From positions 284,501 through 348,500 of the forward strand of contig NZ_CP049889.1 of assembly GCF_011299095.1 (NCBI RefSeq): a stretch of 64,000 bases of DNA. Direction: 5' to 3'. The position numbers and the translations under genes were made by a program. A model generated the notes under the pieces. That model did no database searches. It was not told the DNA's origin and saw nothing but the letters and a program-made list of their open reading frames with translations. The stretch comes from Jeotgalibaca porci (lineage in GTDB: Bacteria; Bacillota; Bacilli; Lactobacillales; Aerococcaceae). Positions 16,974 to 25,664 of this stretch are shown here, piece by piece; the stretch's first letter is position 1, and each line of letters opens with the position of its first letter.

Positions 16974-18907
16974 ATTAGCCCCTCTTCAATATAATTTGGA
17001 ACTTCCCATCCATTATCATAGTAAAGTAAATCTGTTGCGAAAGTTGTTTTTTTATCAATGCAATTATTAGCTAATTCATAGGGTGATTTTTCTTTTGTAA
17101 AATCTTTAACATTCTTTAAAGATATAAACACATCTTTATATTTTTCAATGAATTCAAAATTGATATTAATAAAGGCCTCTTCGAAGCTTCTCCCTGGATA
17201 TTCTTTGGTAATACCATCCTCTTTCGTTTGGTATGCAATTCTATGGTTTCCTTTTACTTTCTGTTCAAAAGAGAGATTAATAATCTCATCTAAATCTTTA
17301 TTCTGCTTCTCTAAAAAGTTTGTAATTGTTGTATTATCAACATGATCTGCCTCTATATAATCACATTTTTTAATTCTTTTAGTTTCGATATTCCTTTCTC
17401 CATAATCAAGATCAGTTATTACTAATGTTTTAACATTTAGAAAGTTCATCAAATGCTTAAAAATATGTGCATGTGCTCCAACTTCTACTACAGAAACATT
17501 TTGTGAAGACAATGGTATAATATTATCATCAGACTCTATATTTTCATCAACCTTCTTCATCATTGCTTGCAATAGTATTCTTTCCGTATCTCCCTCTATT
17601 AAAATTGTCTTATCTGCAAAGAATAGCTCTGCTCTGGTAAGATGTAAATGTTTTTTTATAAAATCAAATGCTTCTTTATTATCCGAATATTCATCATTCA
17701 AGTCTCTAAATGCTCTAGCTTCTGTATAACCGTTGATTCGTGTCAGATATATTACATCTTCAAATTCGCTATCAGATACAATATGCGATGAATGAGTCGT
17801 CATTATAGTTTGAATATTTTTAGATCCATGTTTTTCGAGAAGATTTTTTATGTTTTTTATGAAAACATATTGTAACTGAGGGTGGGTATGGGCTTCTGGT
17901 TCTTCTATAAATAGTAAATTTAACCCTTGACAATCTAAATTTTTCTTCTCAAATTCTGTTGCGATCGCTTCAATTTCAAAAATCATACCTATCAAATTTA
18001 GATAACCTAGCCCATTATAACTTTCAGGTAAATATACATCATCCTTGTTATAAAATAATGTAGTGTTGTCTCTTAGTAAATCTTTTTCTTGGATCGTCGA
18101 CAGTATTTCAATTTCCATATCATCAAGAGCACCAAATTCTCTTGACACGCCTATTACTTCACTAAAGACATTTGAATAAGTTTCTGTCAATTCTGAATCA
18201 GTTTTTTTTATAGCTTTTTGAAATTCTACAAAGCTCTCGTCATCAGTATCTTCTACCAATCTATAAAGCCGGTCAGATATATTTGATAATGAATGGTCAC
18301 TAGATTTATTAGATATGTCTCGATTAGCCTTAATTCTCCGCAATCTTATAAGTCTTTTAATCTCATTACTAGTAGCTTCTTCTTTATATTTTCCGCATGC
18401 GGATACTGCAAAATAATCAAATTTAAAATATTTTTTTAAATTTCGACGCATATAAGAAGTAAATTCATCAAATTCTTCAATAAGTAATTTTTCTATATCT
18501 TGTTCTAACTTTAAGATCTGCTCTTCTTTAATTCTATACAGACACTCAAGTATTATTGTTTGATTATTTTCATCTAAGTCCATCATAAAGGGTCTCAATA
18601 AATCGTAAGAATCATTATCAGTATATTTAATATAAAGTACTAATCTTATTTCATAAGTCTTGCTTCTATCCGAAGTACCTAGCTCTGAGTATATTTGCTT
18701 TTGATATTTCATAGTGAAGTCATCCCATTCAAAAGCATCACTTGAAGTACCAGGTAATATTCGTTCTAAAATTTTTAATATTGAAGTCTTTCCTGTATTA
18801 TTTTTACCTACAATTAAAGATAATTCATCATCTTCTTTTTCAAGAAAAGGTATCTCAACATTTTCTAACATACGAAAGTTCTGAACCCTCATTTTTTCTA
18901 AATACAT
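16955..18907 (-). CDS. OLD-family ATP-dependent endonuclease, Gabija GajA-like
   Basis: About 650 aa. The ABC-type ATPase half has GKNNTGKTS (Walker A, residues 34-42), the signature region, EEPEAHTHPQ (Walker B, near 335) and TTHSSH. The TOPRIM half has LIEGDTERILL (Glu near 438) and ITDLDYG (Asp pair 499-501). OLD nucleases with a UvrD partner form Gabija: GajA nicks DNA when cellular nucleotides fall during phage growth. The overlapping UvrD gene makes Gabija more likely than a lone OLD. The ATG at 18907 follows AGAGGTG by six bases. It is longer than the roughly 580-aa founding GajA, mainly by a helical insert around 120-260. Confidence 0.82.
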   Translation of the reverse strand: MYLEKMRVQNFRMLENVEIPFLEKEDDELSLIVGKNNTGKTSILKILERILPGTSSDAFEWDDFTMKYQKQIYSELGTSDRSKTYEIRLVLYIKYTDNDSYDLLRPFMMDLDENNQTIILECLYRIKEEQILKLEQDIEKLLIEEFDEFTSYMRRNLKKYFKFDYFAVSACGKYKEEATSNEIKRLIRLRRIKANRDISNKSSDHSLSNISDRLYRLVEDTDDESFVEFQKAIKKTDSELTETYSNVFSEVIGVSREFGALDDMEIEILSTIQEKDLLRDNTTLFYNKDDVYLPESYNGLGYLNLIGMIFEIEAIATEFEKKNLDCQGLNLLFIEEPEAHTHPQLQYVFIKNIKNLLEKHGSKNIQTIMTTHSSHIVSDSEFEDVIYLTRINGYTEARAFRDLNDEYSDNKEAFDFIKKHLHLTRAELFFADKTILIEGDTERILLQAMMKKVDENIESDDNIIPLSSQNVSVVEVGAHAHIFKHLMNFLNVKTLVITDLDYGERNIETKRIKKCDYIEADHVDNTTITNFLEKQNKDLDEIINLSFEQKVKGNHRIAYQTKEDGITKEYPGRSFEEAFININFEFIEKYKDVFISLKNVKDFTKEKSPYELANNCIDKKTTFATDLLYYDNGWEVPNYIEEGLIWLRKY

Positions 18908-18999
18908 AAGAAGCACCTCTACCTTATATTAGTTTATTAAATATGAACTAAATAAATTTTTCCAAAATCATGATCAAGTCCATAGTAATGTATAAGATT

Positions 19000-20280
19000 T
19001 TATAGTTTATCCATATATCTTTGACGTACAAATAGTGCTATTAAATATTGCCAATATATCTCTTGCAATGTCTTGTTTTCCCATTCTATCTTAAAGTACT
19101 TATTTAATTCCGGTTGAAGTTTTAATAATAGTAGACATGCCCAAGTTTCATTAGATACTCTGTTTATATTACTTGCCTCTTTTAAGTTATTAGTATAGAG
19201 GGCGATTTCATCAAGAAATGGGTAGCCTTCACTTTCACTTAAGTATTCTTGAATCTTTTGATTAGCATAATGATCGATTCCCTCAGTGCTTATACCGTAT
19301 GGAAGAAAATACCTCTCATTATGGTTTAAATGCATTGTTTGAACCTCATAGGCATATTGACAAATAATATTTTCTTTTAAATTTTGCAAGGATCTCAGCT
19401 CTAAATCTCTCTCATCACCAAACTCCATATCCCAATTTACAAAATAAAAAATCTCTTGTATTGTCCAATATTCTATAGTTTCTCCATTTGCATAAGTTTC
19501 ATTTATTATTTCTCTAGGATATCGTTCCATTACAGCAGCCTTTAGTTCTTTTAAATATAGTTTATCTACTTTCTCTGGGAAGTTTATTTTTTCATTTTGT
19601 AAATATTTTTCTTTATCCTGAATCAGTTTAACAAGTTTTACAGTCACTAATTCAAGTTTAGAAATAATTATTCTTATAGGTTCAATAATATCACTTTCTA
19701 TCCATATACCTTTATATTTCACTTCTCCTAAACCATCTTCTGAGATTTCATCTTCTATACGAAGTTCTAGTTCAATATCTCCATCTATTATCCTAAATGA
19801 TGATTTTTTTTTAAAATGAACATCTTCTAGATAGACCCCCTTAGATATTCCAAATTTTTTGAATGCTTTATCTGTTGTTCTTAAAGTATGTGCAGTTGTT
19901 AAACTTCTTAACGCCCTAAAAAAATCTATTTTTTGACGTTCTTTTTCTCGGTTTTTAGCATCTTTATTATCTGGTTGACCATACAAATCATTATATCCAC
20001 TTTTTACAACTTTAAATACATTTTGAATTTCGTCAAAGGCGTTTAGGACTTGATATCCTTTCACTATTAATTCGTAATACCAACTACTATCATAGACATC
20101 ATTTTGATTTATTTTTTCAATCAGTTGATTTAAATCTTGTACCCCTAAATTAATATTTATTAAAGCACTAAATAACAGTGACTTATTTTCACATTCCTTA
20201 TATAAATCTAAAAATCGAAAGAGTTTATCTCTGAATGAATTATAATGTTCATTTTCTATCTCATGAATGTGTTTAACCAT
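19000..20280 (-). CDS. Unknown protein with possible HEPN motif
   Basis: 426 aa, soluble, mostly helical and rich in Glu/Lys/Asn. I do not recognise the family. Near residues 119-136 is DFFRALRSLTTAHTLRTT, in which R125-x5-H131 fits the RX4-6H signature of HEPN ribonucleases and is preceded by a helix of the right kind. The C-terminal third (from about 270) is rich in aromatic residues and may be a separate domain. It sits 49 bp after the Mrr-like gene and 92 bp before the GajA-like gene, inside the defence run. A toxin or abortive-infection effector role is inferred. AGGGG supports the start. Confidence 0.55.
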   Translation of the reverse strand: MVKHIHEIENEHYNSFRDKLFRFLDLYKECENKSLLFSALININLGVQDLNQLIEKINQNDVYDSSWYYELIVKGYQVLNAFDEIQNVFKVVKSGYNDLYGQPDNKDAKNREKERQKIDFFRALRSLTTAHTLRTTDKAFKKFGISKGVYLEDVHFKKKSSFRIIDGDIELELRIEDEISEDGLGEVKYKGIWIESDIIEPIRIIISKLELVTVKLVKLIQDKEKYLQNEKINFPEKVDKLYLKELKAAVMERYPREIINETYANGETIEYWTIQEIFYFVNWDMEFGDERDLELRSLQNLKENIICQYAYEVQTMHLNHNERYFLPYGISTEGIDHYANQKIQEYLSESEGYPFLDEIALYTNNLKEASNINRVSNETWACLLLLKLQPELNKYFKIEWENKTLQEIYWQYLIALFVRQRYMDKL

Positions 20281-20328
20281 TTTATTACCCCTTAAAATTT
20301 TAAAGAATCATATTTAAGCTGTACTAAC

Positions 20329-21255
20329 TTACTCTTCCTCAAAATAAAAATTATTTAACTCATACGTAGTCACTGGAGTTACATAAAATTCATACTTAGC
20401 TACTAAGTCGCATATATCATCACCATTAATTAACGTAATGACACGTGTTCCAATTCTTGATGCTTCAATCGCAGATCTAGTATAATCCGATGTCGTTATG
20501 AAGATACCATATTCTGCATTATACTTATCCATTGCTCCACGGAATTTATCGATTTCGGGAGAGCTTACTTTGCCTTCCCAACGTTTAGCTTGTAGTGCAA
20601 CTCGAGTTGTTCTAAAATCATCGGCAGTTATGTACCCAAATCCATCAAGACCTCCATCAGCTGTCGTTTGGATTCCAATTTCCTTATCTAACTCTATCCC
20701 CATTCGTTTCATTAAACCTCTTGCAAACATCTCAAACTTATCAGGAGACATCTTCTTGAGTGCTTCATTAAGTTGAGCTCGCCAAACTTCTTCTATACCT
20801 TCAGAATCTAACATTTCTTCTTCTGGTTCTATTTCTGTGGTTTCAGTTATTTCTTTCTTCGCTTTCCTTTTCTCGGACTCTTCTTTCATTGCTGGTTCAG
20901 ATAAAACACGTACCTCATTTACAGGATCGAAGGTGTCTAAATCTACTTTCCTACCTTTTTCTGTTAGTTCAACTTCACCTCTTTTTGGATACCTTACAAA
21001 ATCAGCTAACATTAGATGTTTAATTGCAAAATTAAATTGATAATCAAATGGTTTATACTCATTCCCAGTTTGTTTTGACTTTCTAGTATAATCAATATAA
21101 TCTTCAGGAATAAGTGTAGAGTTATCATATATATTACGTTTTACTTCTTTACGCTTCTCAATTCCTCCTAAGTCAGTCAATGATTTTATAACCGCTTTCA
21201 TAATTAAGTTTTCTCGTTCATTATTTGTATATTCGTCCATAATTTTTGGTTTCAT
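20329..21255 (-). CDS. Mrr-like restriction endonuclease
   Basis: 308 aa. Residues 1-110 form a winged-helix Mrr N-terminal domain (LIMKAVIKSLTDLGG ... GRKVDL). A charged linker (125-150) follows, and the catalytic PD-(D/E)xK domain has FEMFARGLMKRMG, TADGGLDGFGYI (Asp 204) and VALQAKRWEG (Gln-Ala-Lys 222-224). Mrr enzymes cut DNA carrying foreign methylation. Being next to a type I methylase with its own terminator between, it may be independent. GGAGAG lies 11 bases upstream of the first ATG; the ATG five codons later is also possible. Confidence 0.88.
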   Translation of the reverse strand: MKPKIMDEYTNNERENLIMKAVIKSLTDLGGIEKRKEVKRNIYDNSTLIPEDYIDYTRKSKQTGNEYKPFDYQFNFAIKHLMLADFVRYPKRGEVELTEKGRKVDLDTFDPVNEVRVLSEPAMKEESEKRKAKKEITETTEIEPEEEMLDSEGIEEVWRAQLNEALKKMSPDKFEMFARGLMKRMGIELDKEIGIQTTADGGLDGFGYITADDFRTTRVALQAKRWEGKVSSPEIDKFRGAMDKYNAEYGIFITTSDYTRSAIEASRIGTRVITLINGDDICDLVAKYEFYVTPVTTYELNNFYFEEE

Positions 21256-21279
21256 AACTATAGTAACTCTCCTTTTTAG

Positions 21280-21314
21280 AAAACCCCATATCCTTCAGCG
21301 TGGATATGGGGTTT
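21280..21314 (-). terminator. Rho-independent terminator after hsdR
   Basis: AACCCCATATCC pairs with GGATATGGGGTT and is followed by TTTTCT on the minus strand. It separates the type I system from the Mrr-like gene. Confidence 0.9.
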
Positions 21315-21350
21315 AGTTAATCGAGTATCTTATACTTAATAATTTATCGT

Positions 21351-24300
21351 CTATTCATATTTTTTCTTTATCTCTACCATATATTCTGGCAATGTCTGTA
21401 TAAGCTCCATAGTGTGTATCAATGGACTACCTTCTGGTTCTCGTGCTTCTATGTAGTTTATACTTCGCTGTAAGTCCTCAATATAAGGAATAACTTCTTT
21501 TTTATTTAACGAATATTCTTTAACAGATTCAGCTAGTAAGTCTGCATCTAGTCCCCAATCTTTCGCAAATTCATTAATTTCTCGCTGAGCTTTATTCTCT
21601 TTCCATTCCTCAAACAAATCGTCAAAACGTGAATTACTAGATAAATTTCCAGTTACTAATTCAGTATCCACAAATTCTTTTAATAATTTTGCCTGATCAT
21701 CTTCACCCATATCACTTAATTCTTGGATTTGCTGGTGGATAATGCGCAAAGTTTCGGTATCGACTGTCTGGATTCCATCTTGATGGCTCACTCGGTCCCC
21801 AATCAAACCTAAAATATGATCTGCATCAATGACTTGTGTACCTGACAATTTAGCTCGACCAACTAAGGGCTGAACTGGTAAGATTACAGTGTCATCTTCT
21901 TCGGGCTTTAAGTTTTTATAAGCACCAATATATTTCATCCACTGATGCTCATTTATACCAAATTCTGTATCATTCCATTCATATTCGTAATACTGTTGAA
22001 CAGTATTTAACTGTTGATTTGCATGCGTGAATGATTCAATGAAATTATCCAAATGTTCTTTATTTGTTTCTAAATCTGCCCAATTTGTTGGATCAGGAAG
22101 TACTTCTTCCATCCATTCAACGGCCTCTTTAAATTTATGAACAGCAACCTCATAATGTTCAACAATTGCTAGACTACTCGTTCCACCAGAACCATACAGT
22201 GTAAGTGCACTATTGACTTGCTCTTCTGTTATAGCAGGATATTTGTAATTAATTATCGTTCCAAACTCTTTCATAGGACCTTGTACTCGATTGGTTCTTG
22301 AATAAGCTTGAATTAAACCTTGAAGCTCTAGTGATCGATCTACATATAAAGTATTCACATACCTTGAATCATAGCCTGTTAGTAATTGATCTGCTACAAT
22401 AATTAAATCAATATTTCGCGGATTGCGACCACTACCTCCACGAGTCGATCGGACCACTAAATCTTTGAAATAACTATCGCCATCTTCTACGCGAAACTCA
22501 ATACCGGTAAATTTACCATAGTCTTTAAACATTTCACTGATCACATCAGGTGAAATACCGTCAGGGTCATTTTCATTTCCAAAGCTAAAAGTCATCGCAA
22601 CATTTAAATCGTAGCCCATCTTAGCTAATGCTTTTTTAAATTCATTATGGTAAGCAATAACTCGATCCTTATAAGCAACAGTCAAAATGGCATTAAAGAA
22701 TTTTTCTTGCGATTGGGATTCCCAATTAGAAAGAATTTCTTCCACTACTCGCGGAATATGTGTTTCATCATGGTAAGATAATAATTGTTCTTTTATAGCC
22801 ATTTGCTCAATTTCTGCATTTGATTTGCTAAGTAACTCTCGCTCAATTGCTCTTTCTCCAAGTTCGGGTTTATTATTTAAAATTTTATCCGCTAAATCTT
22901 CTCTTAAACTAGAATAATCTTCGAACTCTCCTGTATTAATGTAATCCACATGAAAACCTAAAACATTCCCATCCCGAATGGCTTGGTCAATCGTATAACT
23001 ATGCAATTCTGGACCGAAAAGTTTTTCAGTAGTGTCAATGACCTCACTATGTACATTAATCATTCCAGTTGATTTATTCTCATCAAATAATGGCGTTCCA
23101 GTGAAACCATAGAAAAGTCCATTTTTCTTAAAGTAACTCTTAATATTCACCATCATTTTACCCATGGTGGTTCGATGTGCCTCATCAATGATAAATACAA
23201 TCTTTTTATCGGCTAGACTATAATTCTCATTCTCTTTTAAATCTTTCACTAAAGAATCCAGTTTAAAAGTTGTCGTCACAATAATTCCACGTTGTTTAGA
23301 AAGCAATTTCTTTCTTAGATGATATGTATGCGTAGTGTCATCAACCGTTACAGATTCATAAGCAGCATACGCTTTAAAGTTTGCACTTGTAGCTGCATCT
23401 AGTGAACGACGGTCGACTAAGAAAACTACTTTATCAAAGCCACCACGAGTAGATAAGAATAAAGCTGTTTTAAAACTTGTAATCGTTTTTCCGGAACCTG
23501 TTGTATGCCAAACATATCCTCCATGGCGAATTCCGTCTTCACCCCATCCTAAGGCAGCGCGTTCAACTGCTTGTAAAGCATATACTTGATAGGGACGCAT
23601 TATCATGTGTCTACGATTCTCTTCATCTTCTGCTTCATCAATAATTAAATAATCTCCAACTAACTGATGAGCCATTGGAATCATTAAAAAGCGTTCAATC
23701 ACTTTCTGCCAATCATTGATTGGATTATTGTCAGCATCTGCCCACTGAAAAACAAAACTTTTATTAAAGTCATTAATTGATTTTGGAGTCGCAAAGTATC
23801 GTGTGGCTACCTCAGACATAATAACCATCATTTGAGAAAACGCCATGAAATTATTGACAAATTCTCCATCTCGATAGTAGCGTTTAAATTGTCCAAAAGC
23901 TTCATCTAAAGATTTATCTGTTCGCTTTTGTTCAATGTTAATTAACGGTAAACCATTAATTAACAAGACAACGTCAAAGCGATTCCCGTTCTCACTTTCC
24001 ACTTCGCGAGCAATTTGGTAGCTTGAGTCACCCCCGCGGACTTGAGACTTTTTAAAAATCGTTAACGTAATTTGTTGGCGAGTAATACCTGGATGATCAT
24101 CTCTGTAAATTCCATCAATTTTTCCAGTTGAGCCTTCCATCGCTAAGAGTTTGGCTGCTTCAAAACTATTATCAATTTGTTTTACCTTTGCCAGTACTTG
24201 TTCAAACTCAGCATCACTTAAAGGAACTCCTTCTAATTGATCGGCATTCATTCGATTCAGTTCATGACGCCAATTTTCAATTAAATGATTGACCGTTACA

Positions 24301-24407
24301 CGTTGTTTATTTCCATCTAAATGATCCGGTGCTCTCCATTTATATTTTTCTAATTCACGAATAAAGCGATCTTGAAAAACTTGTTCAGATGACGTTTTTT
24401 GTTGCAT
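21351..24407 (-). CDS. hsdR: Type I restriction enzyme R subunit (HsdR)
   Basis: 1018 aa, the normal size. The nuclease domain has RFDVVLLINGLPLINIEQKR (Asp 145, Glu 159-x-Lys 161). The motor has VWHTTGSGKTITSF (Walker A near 302), FIIDEAHRTTMG (DEAH near 408) and LQGLIQAYSRTNRV (motif VI). HsdR binds the HsdM2S methylase, translocates unmethylated DNA and cuts at a distance. It is the last gene of hsdM-hsdS-hsdR, 15 bp after hsdS with GGAGG. It appears intact. Confidence 0.95.
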   Translation of the reverse strand: MQQKTSSEQVFQDRFIRELEKYKWRAPDHLDGNKQRVTVNHLIENWRHELNRMNADQLEGVPLSDAEFEQVLAKVKQIDNSFEAAKLLAMEGSTGKIDGIYRDDHPGITRQQITLTIFKKSQVRGGDSSYQIAREVESENGNRFDVVLLINGLPLINIEQKRTDKSLDEAFGQFKRYYRDGEFVNNFMAFSQMMVIMSEVATRYFATPKSINDFNKSFVFQWADADNNPINDWQKVIERFLMIPMAHQLVGDYLIIDEAEDEENRRHMIMRPYQVYALQAVERAALGWGEDGIRHGGYVWHTTGSGKTITSFKTALFLSTRGGFDKVVFLVDRRSLDAATSANFKAYAAYESVTVDDTTHTYHLRKKLLSKQRGIIVTTTFKLDSLVKDLKENENYSLADKKIVFIIDEAHRTTMGKMMVNIKSYFKKNGLFYGFTGTPLFDENKSTGMINVHSEVIDTTEKLFGPELHSYTIDQAIRDGNVLGFHVDYINTGEFEDYSSLREDLADKILNNKPELGERAIERELLSKSNAEIEQMAIKEQLLSYHDETHIPRVVEEILSNWESQSQEKFFNAILTVAYKDRVIAYHNEFKKALAKMGYDLNVAMTFSFGNENDPDGISPDVISEMFKDYGKFTGIEFRVEDGDSYFKDLVVRSTRGGSGRNPRNIDLIIVADQLLTGYDSRYVNTLYVDRSLELQGLIQAYSRTNRVQGPMKEFGTIINYKYPAITEEQVNSALTLYGSGGTSSLAIVEHYEVAVHKFKEAVEWMEEVLPDPTNWADLETNKEHLDNFIESFTHANQQLNTVQQYYEYEWNDTEFGINEHQWMKYIGAYKNLKPEEDDTVILPVQPLVGRAKLSGTQVIDADHILGLIGDRVSHQDGIQTVDTETLRIIHQQIQELSDMGEDDQAKLLKEFVDTELVTGNLSSNSRFDDLFEEWKENKAQREINEFAKDWGLDADLLAESVKEYSLNKKEVIPYIEDLQRSINYIEAREPEGSPLIHTMELIQTLPEYMVEIKKKYE

Positions 24408-24422
24408 ACAATTTCCTCCTTT

Positions 24423-25664
24423 CTAAACAAACATATCATTTAAGTAAGCTTGTTTTAACTTCTCTAACTTAGTTAGTTTCTCTTCTTCGATGTAGATTTG
24501 ATTGTCTAAGTTTTTAAAAAAACTACCAATTTTTTCTTGTTCATCAATATCTATCGGTATTGGTATGATTAAATTTCTGACTTTTTCAGCATTTAAATTA
24601 GCTTGTGTTCCAGTTGATATTATTCTATCCCACATATTTTCTTCTTCCATTTTCACTAAATATTGAAATATATAATCCCTTGTTGGTTGAGTTTTTATAA
24701 CCATGTTATAAAAAGCTTGTGATGTCGCACTTTTTATTTTTAATATTGCTACTTTCCCAACTGATGCATACATAGCCAACGAAATGGATTCTTTTGGTAC
24801 AATCCAAGCTGCTGAATTATTTAGCCCATTAACAGTAATTGTTTTTTCTGTATTAAATATATATCCATTTGAATTTGTAATATCAGAAATACCTAAAAAT
24901 GGAATATCTCCACCATAATAATCTTCTCTTGTTGTTCTTGGAGTTCCACCAGATCCACTTTGATTAAGTACTTGTTCTAATCTTATTTTTCTCCAAACTC
25001 CTTGAAATCCTTCAAACCGTCTTTTCGGATATTTTTCTCCTTCTTTTGGAAACATCTCCGAAAGATAAGCAGCTTTGATATTTTTTACTTTGTTTACTTT
25101 CGATTGTTGCAATTGAATCATTTTATCGATTTTTTCAAAGAAACTTCCTATTTTTTGTTGTTCTTTTAATTCAGGAATTAGTAGCATCATTTTTTCCAAT
25201 TGTTTCCCTGAAACTTCAACAAATGTTGATCCAGCTCCAACTATTTCAGCATAGTTTTTTATTTCTTCACTTCTGGAATATATAAAATATGAATTCAATA
25301 TATTCTTCTTAGGGACGATTGATTGAAACCCTTGATTAGTAGTACTTTCTTTTTCTAGAATAGCTGTTTTTCCTATTCCAGCACGAGAAGTAAATAAAAC
25401 AGTTCCTATCGGTAATATTTTAGCTGAACTTTTTTTAAGTCCTAACTTTGTAATTTTTCTTTCACTACTATTTAAGTATGATGTCTCACCAATTTCTGTT
25501 GGTGAAAACCAGTTTATATCCCCGTTCCAGTATTTTTCAACTTGAGTACTAGGAGTTCCACCCCCTACAATATCAGCAACTTCCCCTAATTTTGTATATT
25601 TCCAATCTAAGTTTTTTAAAAAACTTTTAAATCTTAATCTCGGTATCAATTTTTCTTTATTCAT
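24423..25664 (-). CDS. hsdS: Type I restriction enzyme specificity subunit (HsdS)
   Basis: 413 aa with the usual two target-recognition domains and two conserved helical regions. TRD1 (about 17-165) and TRD2 (about 220-370) are each followed by the spacer motif EQQKIGSFFEKID or EQEKIGSFFKNLD. It fixes the bipartite DNA site recognised by the whole enzyme. It overlaps the end of hsdM by eight bases. Only one copy is present and I see no inverted partial copy or invertase, so shuffling of specificity is not suggested. Confidence 0.93.
   Translation of the reverse strand: MNKEKLIPRLRFKSFLKNLDWKYTKLGEVADIVGGGTPSTQVEKYWNGDINWFSPTEIGETSYLNSSERKITKLGLKKSSAKILPIGTVLFTSRAGIGKTAILEKESTTNQGFQSIVPKKNILNSYFIYSRSEEIKNYAEIVGAGSTFVEVSGKQLEKMMLLIPELKEQQKIGSFFEKIDKMIQLQQSKVNKVKNIKAAYLSEMFPKEGEKYPKRRFEGFQGVWRKIRLEQVLNQSGSGGTPRTTREDYYGGDIPFLGISDITNSNGYIFNTEKTITVNGLNNSAAWIVPKESISLAMYASVGKVAILKIKSATSQAFYNMVIKTQPTRDYIFQYLVKMEEENMWDRIISTGTQANLNAEKVRNLIIPIPIDIDEQEKIGSFFKNLDNQIYIEEEKLTKLEKLKQAYLNDMFV

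Noticed and set aside
24423-25664. Phase-variable hsdS shuffling
   Set aside because: A single hsdS with no inverted partial copy or invertase nearby.
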